A stretch of 64,000 nucleotides of DNA from Streptomyces spinosus (GTDB taxonomy: Bacteria; Actinomycetota; Actinomycetes; Streptomycetales; Streptomycetaceae), in NCBI RefSeq assembly GCF_020400655.1, contig NZ_JAINRC010000013.1, forward strand, positions 241,299-305,298, given 5' to 3'. This document shows, in pieces, positions 32,601-39,991 of the stretch. A program made the position numbers and the translations under genes. The stretch's first letter is position 1. The number at the start of each line of letters is the position of its first letter. The notes beneath the pieces are model-generated. The model searched no databases. It saw only the letters and a program-made list of their open reading frames with translations, and was not told the DNA's origin.

Positions 32601-34381
32601 TCCGGGTCGTTCCCGCGGTCGGCCGGGCTGATGTCGCCCAGTGAGACCGCTTCCTTGGTCGGGTCGTCGTTGCGCCAGCCGGTGACCTTGCCGTCCGTAC
32701 CGACCACCGCGTAGTCGGCCTTGCCGTCGCCGTTCAGGTCGGGGAAGGCGATCTTCGAGCCGGTCGCGGCGGCGTCCCGGATCTTGCCGATCGGCTCCCA
32801 GACGTACGCGCGGCCGCTGATCATGTGCTGCAGGAGCGCGATCCGAGTGCCTGCGGCGAAGGCGTCCGCGATCTTCTTGTAGCCGGCGTCGGTCGGGTAG
32901 ATCTCGTTGGTGATGTCCTCCGTGGTCACCGCGCCCATGTCGACCAGCACCAGCCGTGCGCCGCCCTGGATCTCGGCGTAGGCCATCGTGCGGAGCGCGC
33001 TGTTGTAGGCGTCGATCCGGGCCTGGTACGTCGGGTTCGTCGACGGTGGCAGGGTGCCGAGCAGGACGGTCGTCGTCGGTGAGGTCCGGTAGATCTCGTC
33101 CAGGAAGCCCCGCATCTTCCCGGCCGTCGCGGCGCCGTCGGCACCGCCGGTCAGGTCGGCCGTGCCCGCGATCAGGGTCATCATGTTCGGCCGCAGTGTC
33201 GTCAGCGCGGGGATCGTCTGGGCTTTGATGTCGTCGATTCCCCTGCCCGTGAACCCCATGTGGTCGGGGTCGCCGCGCTTGCCGTTCTTCTGCTCACCGA
33301 CGAAATCCGTGCGCTTGAAGATGAGACTGAGCGCGCCACCGAACAACGTAGCGATGGTCATGTTCTTCGCCTGGGTGCTCAGTCCGTCCCGGTAGCCGGT
33401 CTCGTCGGTGCTGTTCGCACCGACCGTGATCCCGTCACCGACCGGCATCACCCGGAGCTCGTCGATCTCCTGGCTGGCGCTGGGCGACGGGCTGGGGGTG
33501 GGCGACGGGGTGGGCCCGGCCGCGTTGAGCTGGCCTGACTGGACCGGCCGGTGGTCGGAGTTGCCCTCGGACCGGACCGTGACCGGCGGCGTGTGGTCGA
33601 AGTGGGTGGTGACGAAGTAGTCCAGCTCACCACCGTTCTGGTGGGTCGCCTGACCCGAGCGGTGGATCCGCATGGTCGGCGGGAAGCTGTCCCGGCCGGC
33701 GAGGACCTGCGGGTCGACGTTGAAGTCGCCACCGATCGTCGCGTGGTAGGTGACGCCACGCTGGTTCCCGAGGCTCTCGATCCGGTCGTCGATGGCGTTC
33801 AGCATCGTCCCGGAGTCACCGCCACCGTTGGACAGGCCGTGCATGGTGAAGTACCACTCGTTGCCGAACCGCGCACCGAGCGCGTTCCGGCCGGCGTCGA
33901 TCGGGTTGCCGACGACGATCAGCTCGTCGGGCGCCTCGCTCAGGACGAGCGCGGTGTTGACCCGGCCGCCGATCCGGCGCACGTTGGTCACGTCGTCGTC
34001 GGTCTGCAGGAAGTAGACCTCACGGGTCGGGATGGCATTGCGGTAACCGCTGCCGACGATCCAGGTCCGGTGCAGCACGGTGAACTGGTGCGTGGCGCCC
34101 TGGCTGTCGACCGTGGTGAAGGTCTGGTTAGGCTGTGCGTTGCTGTTCAGAGGCGGGTGCGGGCCAACCTCCTGAAGCATCAGGATCGGTGACTGCAAGG
34201 CCAGCTGTTGGACCGTGTTGGACCACTTGCTGCCGTTCTCGTCCTTGTTATTGGCCCCCTCCATGTTCCAGGAGATCAAGGGCGTGGTGGCCGCAGGGAA
34301 ATCGGTGGCGGCGGCCGGAACGACGAGTGCCGCTGCCAGCCCGGCCATCATCACCACTACGGCGATTAATCGGCGGAACAA
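29636..34381 (-). CDS. Secreted CdtB-like nuclease / degenerate SGNH / FG-GAP / GH18 chitinase / CBM fusion protein
   Basis: About 1,580 residues; numbering here from GTG 34420. Signal peptide about 14-38. Residues 46-292 are a CdtB/DNase I-fold domain with ISWNMEG, QEVG (Glu84), FTMHGLSNGG (His194), GGDFNVDP (Asp232), GELDYF (Asp267) and SDHRPV (Asp289, His290). A TPSPTPSPS linker leads to an SGNH fold (322-525) with all catalytic residues replaced, then five FG-GAP repeats (555-800; for example DLNGDGKADY). Next is a GH18 chitinase (908-1385) with intact DGVDIDFE (Asp1042 to Glu1049), a beta-sandwich CBM-like domain (1394-1520) and a CBM5/12 module (1535-1590). TTG 34381 is chosen as start for its GGGGGGAA; GTG 34420 is the alternative. 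Function as a chitin-targeted effector is inferred. Confidence 0.85.
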   Translation of the reverse strand: MFRRLIAVVVMMAGLAAALVVPAAATDFPAATTPLISWNMEGANNKDENGSKWSNTVQQLALQSPILMLQEVGPHPPLNSNAQPNQTFTTVDSQGATHQFTVLHRTWIVGSGYRNAIPTREVYFLQTDDDVTNVRRIGGRVNTALVLSEAPDELIVVGNPIDAGRNALGARFGNEWYFTMHGLSNGGGDSGTMLNAIDDRIESLGNQRGVTYHATIGGDFNVDPQVLAGRDSFPPTMRIHRSGQATHQNGGELDYFVTTHFDHTPPVTVRSEGNSDHRPVQSGQLNAAGPTPSPTPSPSPSASQEIDELRVMPVGDGITVGANSTDETGYRDGLSTQAKNMTIATLFGGALSLIFKRTDFVGEQKNGKRGDPDHMGFTGRGIDDIKAQTIPALTTLRPNMMTLIAGTADLTGGADGAATAGKMRGFLDEIYRTSPTTTVLLGTLPPSTNPTYQARIDAYNSALRTMAYAEIQGGARLVLVDMGAVTTEDITNEIYPTDAGYKKIADAFAAGTRIALLQHMISGRAYVWEPIGKIRDAAATGSKIAFPDLNGDGKADYAVVGTDGKVTGWRNDDPTKEAVSLGDISPADRGNDPDEVYFADLDGDGKDDYIRILPPADSPTGIVAMRMSRNTSSGDSISWGTATIVANNLGYPPQMYFTDLDGDHRDDLITLDRMSFPTAWQNKGKEMPTPGGWSKVSGFATPGESPAAQVAFADITGDGKADTVRVEFTTGDVRAWENTGSPWSVTSGWKSLGVIRAGDPFQGTTGTFADLNGDGIQDFTLTRSGATATTAKTALTAAKAAQEAAASGAGDIEGWLVPSYGDGSRTDGGAGDLGVNGGVGDPMESHPGGDDGGTRPAATGDCRPDGLATTPGVATPYCKIYQSDGREWLGEGRSRRVVGYFNGGRTGADGTPHYLVKNIPWSKVTHLNYAFASVENNKIKVDSNATQKEWPGEVGAEMDPSLPYKGHFNLLTKYKRLHPRVKTLISVGGWAGSGGFYTMTTNADGSVNQGGIDTFSSSVVDFLRTYGFDGVDIDFEYPTVLEDTGNPADWAVSNPRRKGLPTTYAALMKALRDSLNRASAADGKYYLLTSASSASGYLARGMANQTALKYQDFTNLMAYDYHGTWNDVVGPNAALFDDGKDPELADQYATPENGRIGYFNTDWAVKYMRGAMQAGRVNIGVPYYTRGWQNVTGGTNGLWGTSPKPNGCEPGTGIKRPCGDGALGIDNIWHDETSNGSELGSGTNPLWHAKNLEKNITPVYAPSIGLKPHSDVTDRRTGHYTRYWDDTTKTSWLWNAEKKVFLSTEDEQGIDAVTDLVKSTGAGGVMMWELGGDYACPADVQPDTPCGMGYTLTTRLNQKLGNATAYDNDLRTGSSGAAPTVTANVSVELVNYPTSTANLWPLQPTVRITNNTGRALGGGKDTKLSFDIPASTSWLVKDGNWQTDAQGGQWKLTPGTTLHRISTTLDYCQIIPAGKSLDLPIIYYLPITGPVNTSLSIGGTAYAPVTDNLKGLGSATPPAGGCSAGNWDATKVYSPASQPIEQTTVKYNGKVWKAKWWTQGNAPGTGADADHEPWKLIGDAG

Positions 34382-34453
34382 AGAGTTCCCCCCGTTTCTC
34401 ACATCCAACGGATCGGGCACAACCGAATCGTTGAAATTGGATAGTGGCCCAAC

Positions 34454-34467
34454 TGTAAGCGCTTGCA
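34454..34467. promoter_or_regulatory. LacI-family operator upstream of the chitinase fusion gene
   Basis: TGTAAGCGCTTGCA fits the general LacI/GalR-family consensus TGNAANCGNTTNCA at every position. It lies 73 bp upstream of the TTG start, in a noticeably AT-richer patch (34380-34470). It suggests sugar-dependent repression by a regulator encoded elsewhere; no LacI gene is in the window. Confidence 0.6.
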
Positions 34468-34711
34468 GCGTGGTCTCGGCTAGTTTCCCCTGGCGCGGTC
34501 CGGTGGCGGGCAGCGCGGATGCGGTTTTCGGCCAGGGCGCCTGCCCGAGGGATACGTCCTGTCAATCAGGGCGTGTGTCGGCAAATGGCAAGGCGGAAAC
34601 CGCTACTTCATCACGGAGGTGTGCAGCCCGTGAACGGTGGGCCCTGAGCCCCCCGGCCCGGTGCCCCACGGTTTCTGGCAGCAACGCAAGCCCGCGGTGG
34701 CGCGATCCCTT

Positions 34712-34798
34712 CTAGCCGGCGAAGCAGTGGGCGGTGACGCGGGCGCCGAGCCGGTGGGCCTCGGCGATGGCCCTCTCCACCGCCTCGCGCGGCGACGG
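34712..34798 (-). pseudogene. Amidohydrolase fragment
   Basis: 28 codons, SPREAVERAIAEAHRLGARV followed by TAHCFAG and a stop. The motif AEAHRLGARVTAH is typical of imidazolonepropionase-like amidohydrolases (the strand carrying a metal-ligand His). Only this piece remains; the frame ends at once at TAG, and upstream it abuts an unrelated remnant. Confidence 0.5.
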
Positions 34799-35277
34799 CG
34801 GGCCTCTCGCTCGGCCTTGTGCTGTGCGGCGATGCGGCGCAGTTCCTCCTGGTGCTCCCGTTGGCGGGCGGCGTACTCGGCCAGCCTGTGGGCGTCGTGA
34901 GCGTCGTGGGCTTTGCGGCGGCGAGGGTTGCCGAGCGCCTTGAAAAGGGTCTGGTTCTGGGGCCGGCCGAAGCGCCGGAAGACCGGTCCGGCGGGGCCGT
35001 GCTCCTTGAGGTGCTTCATGCCGGTGACCACGATGGGCAGCGCGCCGTCGTACACGTGGAAGCCGCCCTCGTACCAGGTGCCCTTCCCGTGCCGCTGGGT
35101 CAGCTCGGCCGGCTGCGCGATGACGGTGCCAGGGTTGGGCGGGCTGATCCGGTTGAAGACGAGCAGTGGCGGCGGCTGCGGCTGGTCGCCGTTGCGGCCG
35201 TCGGCCATCCACCAGCGGGTGCGCCACATCGGCCGCTCAGTGCCGTCGGCGTCCTTCACCTTCCGCTGGCCAACCGC
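34799..35277 (-). pseudogene. 5'-truncated remnant, possibly a replication-relaxation-like protein of a mobile element
   Basis: About 155 codons: MWRTRWWMADGRNGDQ, LLVFNRISPPNPGTVIAQ, WYEGGFHVYDGALPIVVTG, GPVFRRFGRPQNQTLFKAL, then a charged helical stretch (EYAARQREHQEELRRIAAQH). An in-frame stop just upstream and the lack of a proper start show the N-terminus is lost. The pattern is reminiscent of C-terminal regions of replication-relaxation proteins from Streptomyces integrative elements and plasmids; this is recalled resemblance, not a verified match. Confidence 0.4.
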
Positions 35278-35489
35278 ATGTACTCAAGGGTCCGGTTCGT
35301 CCGCGCGGTCCGCGACTCCGGGAGGCCCGGCCTCTCCACGCGGCCCGGTCCCTCCAGGGCCCGGCGCGCTCCGGGAGCCCCGGCGCGCCCAGGGCGCCCC
35401 CGCCCCTCCGGTAGACCCGGCGCGGTCGGGGTGCGCCGGTGTCTTACGGGGAGGGTCGGTGGGCCGGTGTCTTCGGGGCGGGTGGTCGG
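35278..35489. other. Gene-free GC-rich stretch with a short direct repeat
   Basis: Continuation of the debris region left of the MBL gene. It holds a direct repeat GCCGGTGTCTT(A)CGGG at 35435-35450 and 35463-35478 and many CCCGGCG-type runs. Nothing coding was recognised. Confidence 0.35.
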
Positions 35490-36236
35490 CTAGGACGCCC
35501 GGTCCCTGGCCTGTTCGGCCGCGGCTCGGACCGAACCGTGGTGGAGCGGTCCGTGGCCGGGCAGCAGCGTGTCGCCGTCGAGCGCGGCGACCACGTCCAG
35601 GGAGGCCAGCGTCCGCGCGCGGTCGTGGTGGAAGAAGTCGGGCAGCAGTTGCGGGCCCTTGACCCGGGAGGTGGCGTGCCCGCTGACCAGGGCGTCCCCG
35701 GAGATGACGATGCCGGCGTCGGGCAGGTGGTAGACGCAGTGGCCGTCCGTGTGGCCGGGGGTGTGCACGGGGACCGGCCGTCCCGGCAGGTCGAGCGCCC
35801 CCTCGGTGGGGAACGGCTCGGGGGCCGTCACGGGGTGCTGCTCCGTGCCGCCCACGCGGATCACGTGCACGGCCCACGGCAGCACGCCGGGCCGCCAGGC
35901 GTTGCGCACGACGTCGGCGATGGTCGCCTGCTGCAGGAAGTCGCGCCGGGCGTGCGGGACCTCGGCCGGGTGGAGATAGACCGGGGTGCCGTGGGCGGCG
36001 CGCAGGTACTCGGCGGAGCCCAGGTGGTCGTTGTGCGCGTGGGTGACGAGGACGGCGGTGACCGCGTCCGGTGAACTCCCCACCTGCGCGAGCGACTCCA
36101 GCAGCCCGGCCCGGTCCCCGGGATAGCCGGTGTCCACCAGCGTGACGGCGTCGCCGTCCTTCAGGATCACCCAGTTGGTGTTGTGGCCGTGCACCAGGTA
36201 GGTGCCGTCGGCGACTTGTCTTACCTCTGCCCGCAT
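35490..36236 (-). CDS. MBL-fold metallohydrolase
   Basis: 248-residue metallo-beta-lactamase-fold enzyme. The signature is THAHNDHLGS (HxHxDH), with further metal ligands in HTPGHTDGHCVYHL and the Asp of VISGDALVSG; PGHGPLHHG closes the site. Subgroup resembles glyoxalase II/lactonase-type hydrolases; substrate unknown. ATG 36236 is preceded by GGAGAGA; an upstream ATG/CTG would add only a few residues. Independent gene next to the relic region; the next gene (AlkB-like) is on the same strand, 81 bp upstream. Confidence 0.88.
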   Translation of the reverse strand: MRAEVRQVADGTYLVHGHNTNWVILKDGDAVTLVDTGYPGDRAGLLESLAQVGSSPDAVTAVLVTHAHNDHLGSAEYLRAAHGTPVYLHPAEVPHARRDFLQQATIADVVRNAWRPGVLPWAVHVIRVGGTEQHPVTAPEPFPTEGALDLPGRPVPVHTPGHTDGHCVYHLPDAGIVISGDALVSGHATSRVKGPQLLPDFFHHDRARTLASLDVVAALDGDTLLPGHGPLHHGSVRAAAEQARDRAS

Positions 36237-36317
36237 GATCTCTCCGAGCACTCCGCGGCGGATCGTCGGGGACAGCCAACCAGACGGGGGCTCGGCCCGC
36301 GCGAGCGGGCCCGGTCG

Positions 36318-36947
36318 TCAGTGCACACCGTGCGGACGGAACTGGATGCTGATGCGCGGTCCCGTGGCCCGGCTCGTCTTGGGGACGCAGTGCTCCCAGG
36401 TGCGCTGGCAGGAGCCGCCCATCACGATGAGGTCGCCGTGGCCGAGCGGGCGCCGGACCGCCGTGCCGCCCCCGCCGGCCGGCCGCAGCAGGAGGTCGCG
36501 GGGCTCGCCGACGGAGAGGATCGCGACCATCGTGTTCTCCCGCGAGCCCCGGCCGATGCGGTCGCCGTGCCAGGCGACGCTGTCCCGGCCGTCGCGGTAG
36601 TAGCACAGCCCGGCCGTGGTGAAGGGCTCGCCCAGTTCGCCGGCGTAGTGCCGGGACAGGGCGGTGCGGGCCTCGTCGAGGATCGGGTGGGGCAGCAGGT
36701 CCCCGGCCCGGTAGAAGGCGAGCAGGCGCGGCACGGACACCACGTTGTCGTACATCTTGCGCTGCTCGGCCCGCCAGGGGACCTCCGCCGCCAGGTGTTC
36801 GAACAGGTCGTCGGCGCCGCTCAGCCAGCCCGGCAGGACGTCGATCCAGGCGCCCGAGCCCAGCTCGGTCCGGCGCAGCCCGCCGAGCGGGCCGAGCCGC
36901 AGCTCGTCGGTCTGGTCGAACAGGGAGCCCTGGAGGTGCGTGGACAT
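36318..36947 (-). CDS. AlkB-like 2-oxoglutarate/Fe(II) dioxygenase
   Basis: 209-residue protein of the AlkB family, which removes alkyl lesions from nucleic-acid bases by oxidative demethylation. Iron ligands: HxD in VAWHGDRIG and the distal His in TWEHCVPK; the oxoglutarate-binding Arg pair is in GPRISIQFRPH. The motif FYRAGDLLPHPILDEART is typical of the bacterial group. AAGGAG lies upstream of the ATG at 36947. Divergent from the TetR gene, sharing a 130-bp control region. Confidence 0.88.
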   Translation of the reverse strand: MSTHLQGSLFDQTDELRLGPLGGLRRTELGSGAWIDVLPGWLSGADDLFEHLAAEVPWRAEQRKMYDNVVSVPRLLAFYRAGDLLPHPILDEARTALSRHYAGELGEPFTTAGLCYYRDGRDSVAWHGDRIGRGSRENTMVAILSVGEPRDLLLRPAGGGGTAVRRPLGHGDLIVMGGSCQRTWEHCVPKTSRATGPRISIQFRPHGVH

Positions 36948-37027
36948 GGGTCCAGCCTACTCCTTAATCGAAAATGCGTTCCTATTGATCAGTGCGCACC
37001 CCGGGGCGGCAGCGACCGGAGGCTTTC

Positions 37028-37060
37028 GATACATCGGTGTATCCGATACATTCGCGTATC
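37028..37060. promoter_or_regulatory. Tandem operators GATACA-N4-TGTATC upstream of tetR
   Basis: First site 37028-37043 is a perfect palindrome (GATACA TCGG TGTATC). Second site 37045-37060 has GATACA TTCG CGTATC, one mismatch. They start 17 bp apart and lie 19-51 bp before the TetR start codon; probable autoregulatory sites that could also affect the divergent alkB-like gene. Confidence 0.65.
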
Positions 37061-37078
37061 CAACGGCAGGAGGCAGCC

Positions 37079-37699
37079 ATGGAGACGGCCGGACGCGTCA
37101 CCCGGCGCCGGGTCCACACCCGCGCCCGGCTGCTCGACGCCGCGTTCGCGGTGTTCGCGGCCAAGGGGTACGGCCGCGTCTCCATCGAGGAGGTCTGCGA
37201 GGCGGCCGGGTTCAGCCGGGGCGCGTTCTACTCGAACTTCGCCACCCTGGACGAGCTGTTCTTCGCCCTGTATCAGCAGCGCGCCGACCTCATCGCCGAC
37301 CAGGTGGCCGACGCCCTCGCCCAGGACGGCCCCGGCCTCGACGTACCCGCCTCCGTGGACCGGGTCACCGAGGTGCTGCTGCTCGACGTCGACTGGCTGC
37401 TCGTGAAGACCGACTTCCTGGTGCACGCGGCCCGCCACCCGGCCGTCGCCCGGGTCCTCCTCGAGCACCGCGCCCGGCTCCGGCAGGCCGTCGCCGACCG
37501 GCTCTCCCGGGCCCGGGGCCACACCGCACTGCCCGCCGTGCTCGGCGACGTCGACGGCGCCGCGCACGCCGTGGTCGCCGCCTACGACGGGGTCACCACC
37601 CAGCTGCTGCTGGACCGGGACGTCGAGGCCGCCCGGATCTGGCTGAAGCAGCTGCTCACCGCGCTGCTCACGGACGGCAGCCGCACCCCCGCCGCCTGA
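37079..37699 (+). CDS. TetR-family transcriptional regulator
   Basis: 206-residue TetR regulator. Helix-turn-helix at about 15-60: RARLLDAAFAVFAAKGYGRV, then EEVCEAAGFSRGAFYSNFATLDELF. Ligand domain of the actinobacterial TetR_C type, with DWLLVKTDFLVHAARHP. Start ATG 37079 is fixed by CAGGAGG 6 nt upstream. The tandem GATACA palindromes precede it. The next gene, an FAD dehydrogenase on the same strand after about 100 bp, is the likely target besides itself. Confidence 0.9.
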   Translation: METAGRVTRRRVHTRARLLDAAFAVFAAKGYGRVSIEEVCEAAGFSRGAFYSNFATLDELFFALYQQRADLIADQVADALAQDGPGLDVPASVDRVTEVLLLDVDWLLVKTDFLVHAARHPAVARVLLEHRARLRQAVADRLSRARGHTALPAVLGDVDGAAHAVVAAYDGVTTQLLLDRDVEAARIWLKQLLTALLTDGSRTPAA

Positions 37700-37801
37700 G
37701 CACAGCCGGAACGGCCCCGTCGTACGAGCGCACGCGCACCGGCACGGGCCGGCACCGGACCGAGTACACCGCCGAGCACCGTCAGGAAGGACACAGTCGT
37801 C

Positions 37802-39475
37802 ATGGACGCGGACGTCATCGTCGTCGGAGCGGGTCTCGCCGGCCTGGTCGCGGCGCACGAACTCACCAGCCGGGGCCGCCGGGTGGCCCTGGTCGACCAG
37901 GAGAACGCCGCCAACCTCGGCGGCCAGGCGTTCTGGTCCTTCGGCGGGCTCTTCCTCGTCGACTCGCCCGAGCAGCGCCGCCTCGGCATCAAGGACTCCG
38001 CCGCCCTCGCCTGGAGCGACTGGCAGGGCAGCGCGCAGTTCGACCGGCTCGCCGACGAGGACTCCTGGGCGGTGCGCTGGGCCCGCGCCTATGTCGAGTT
38101 CGCGGCCGGCGAGAAGCGGTCCTGGCTCCGGGGACACGGCATCGAACTGCTGCCGACGGTCGGCTGGGCCGAACGCGGCGACCTGCGGGCGGACGGGCAC
38201 GGCAACTCCGTGCCCCGCTTCCACATCGCCTGGGGCACCGGCACCGGCGTGGTCGAGCCCTTCGTGCGGTACGCGCGGCAGGCCGCCCGGGACGGGCTGC
38301 TGACCTTCCACCACCGCCACCGGGTGGACGAACTGGTCGTCGAGGGCGGCACGGCACGCGGTGTGCGCGGCACCGTCCTCGTCCCCGACGACTCCCCGCG
38401 CGGCGTCCCCTCCAGCCGCGACCGGGCCGGCGACTTCGAACTCACCGCCCAGGCCGTGGTCGTCACCACCGGCGGCATCGGCGCCGACCACGACATCGTC
38501 CGCCGCTACTGGCCCGAGCGGCTCGGCACACCCCCCGCCGAGATGGTCACCGGCGTCCCCGCCTACGTCGACGGCCGCATGCTCGACATCAGCGCCGAGG
38601 CCGGCGTACGCCTCGTGAACCGCGACCGCATGTGGCACTACACCGAGGGCCTGCGCAACTGGGACCCGATATGGCCCGGCCACGGCATCCGCATCCTGCC
38701 CGGCCCGTCGTCCGTATGGCTCGACGCCCTCGGCCGCCGGCTGCCCGACCCCTGCCTGCCCGGCTACGACACGCTCGGCACCCTGCGGTACCTGCGCACC
38801 ACCGAGGACATCGCCGCGTACGACCACTCGTGGTTCATCCTCACCCGGAAGATCATCGAGAAGGAGTTCGCGCTCTCCGGCTCCGAGCAGAACCCCGACA
38901 TCACCGCCAAGGACCGCAAGGCCGTGCTGCGCGACCGGCTGCTCGGCAAGGGCGCCCCCGCACCGGTGCGGGCCTTCCTCGACCACGGCGCCGACTTCGT
39001 CACCGCCGGGACCCTGGAACAGCTCGTCGAGAAGATGAACGCCCTCACCGGCGAGCCGCTGCTGGACGCGGCCGGGGTGCGCCGCCAGATCGAGGCCCGC
39101 GACCTCCAGATCGCCAACCCCTACAGCAAGGACGCCCAGATCCAGGGCATCCGCAACGCCCGCCGCTATATCGGCGACCGCCTCGGCCGCGTCGCCGCCC
39201 CGCACCGCCTCCTCGACCCGGCCGCCGGCCCCCTCATCGGGGTCCGGATGCACGTGCTGACCCGCAAGACCCTCGGCGGCATCCAGACCGACCTGGACTC
39301 CCGCGCGCTCGGCACCGACGGCACGCCGGTCGAGGGACTGTACGCGGCCGGTGAGGTCGCCGGGTTCGGCGGCGGCGGTGTCCACGGCTACAACGCCCTG
39401 GAGGGCACCTTCCTCGGCGGCTGCCTCTTCTCCGGCCGCGCGGCGGGCCGGCACGCGGCGGGGCAGACCGGCTGA
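37802..39475 (+). CDS. FAD-binding dehydrogenase (KstD / flavocytochrome c family)
   Basis: 557-residue flavoprotein of the FAD_binding_2 family, related to 3-ketosteroid-delta1-dehydrogenases and fumarate-reductase flavoproteins. The N-terminal dinucleotide fold is VIVVGAGLAGLVAAHELTSRG; GGQAFWSFGGLFLVD and a C-terminal GLYAAGEVAGFGGGGVHGYN and LEGTFLGGCLFSG complete the FAD site. The substrate could be a steroid-like ketone or another enone; unknown. Follows the TetR gene on the same strand and is preceded by AGGAAGG. Confidence 0.88.
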   Translation: MDADVIVVGAGLAGLVAAHELTSRGRRVALVDQENAANLGGQAFWSFGGLFLVDSPEQRRLGIKDSAALAWSDWQGSAQFDRLADEDSWAVRWARAYVEFAAGEKRSWLRGHGIELLPTVGWAERGDLRADGHGNSVPRFHIAWGTGTGVVEPFVRYARQAARDGLLTFHHRHRVDELVVEGGTARGVRGTVLVPDDSPRGVPSSRDRAGDFELTAQAVVVTTGGIGADHDIVRRYWPERLGTPPAEMVTGVPAYVDGRMLDISAEAGVRLVNRDRMWHYTEGLRNWDPIWPGHGIRILPGPSSVWLDALGRRLPDPCLPGYDTLGTLRYLRTTEDIAAYDHSWFILTRKIIEKEFALSGSEQNPDITAKDRKAVLRDRLLGKGAPAPVRAFLDHGADFVTAGTLEQLVEKMNALTGEPLLDAAGVRRQIEARDLQIANPYSKDAQIQGIRNARRYIGDRLGRVAAPHRLLDPAAGPLIGVRMHVLTRKTLGGIQTDLDSRALGTDGTPVEGLYAAGEVAGFGGGGVHGYNALEGTFLGGCLFSGRAAGRHAAGQTG

Positions 39476-39477
39476 CC

Positions 39478-39825
39478 TCAGCCCGCCACCAGCTCCGCCA
39501 GGACGTGCGCGTGGCTCTCCTCCGTCTTCCGGGACGCCGTGAGGAGGGTCACCGTGCCCTTGCGGGCCGACTCCCGCAGGTGGTCCAGCAGTTCGGCGGC
39601 CCGGGGGGCCTCCAGCTCCTGCTCGTAGCGGCTCCGGAACTCCTCGTAGGAGCCCCCGCCGTGGTACCACGTGCGCAGTTCGCTGGACGGGGTCAGTTCC
39701 TTCGGCCACTCGTCCACCCGCACCGCGTCCTTGGCGAGGCCGCGCGGCCACAGCCGGTCGACCAGGACGCGCAGGCCGTCGTCGGGCTCGGGCGGTTCGT
39801 AGATCCGGCGCACACGCACGCTCAC
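39478..39825 (-). CDS. DUF488 family protein
   Basis: 115-residue protein of the DUF488 (YeaO-like) family: RVRRIYEPPEPDDGLRVLVD, LWPRGLAKDAVRVDEWPKEL and TLLTASRKTEESHAHVL are its three conserved blocks. Function not established. GTG 39825 is chosen for the upstream GAGAGGGG. Its stop is 2 bp from the convergent FAD dehydrogenase stop. Confidence 0.9.
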   Translation of the reverse strand: MSVRVRRIYEPPEPDDGLRVLVDRLWPRGLAKDAVRVDEWPKELTPSSELRTWYHGGGSYEEFRSRYEQELEAPRAAELLDHLRESARKGTVTLLTASRKTEESHAHVLAELVAG

Positions 39826-39991
39826 GGCGGGGCCCCTCTCGGGTCGTGGACGGTCGTGCGAGCGTACTGCGCCGATCACCGCCCACCCGGCGGCGACGCG
39901 GCACGACTTGACCGGAACAAGGGGGAAACCGGACCCGCGCGGCGCCTACTCTGACGGCCAGTCGATCACCGGCCACTTCCGAGGAGCGCAT

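Noticed and set aside
29669..32644. Open plus-strand frame of nearly 1,000 codons within the chitinase fusion gene
   Set aside because: Pure antisense shadow; sequence is rich in Arg/Gly/Val with no recognisable fold.
34382..34420. GTG start at 34420 for the fusion protein
   Set aside because: No ribosome-binding site precedes it, and it would add 13 residues before the signal peptide; TTG 34381 follows GGGGGGAA. Kept only as an alternative.
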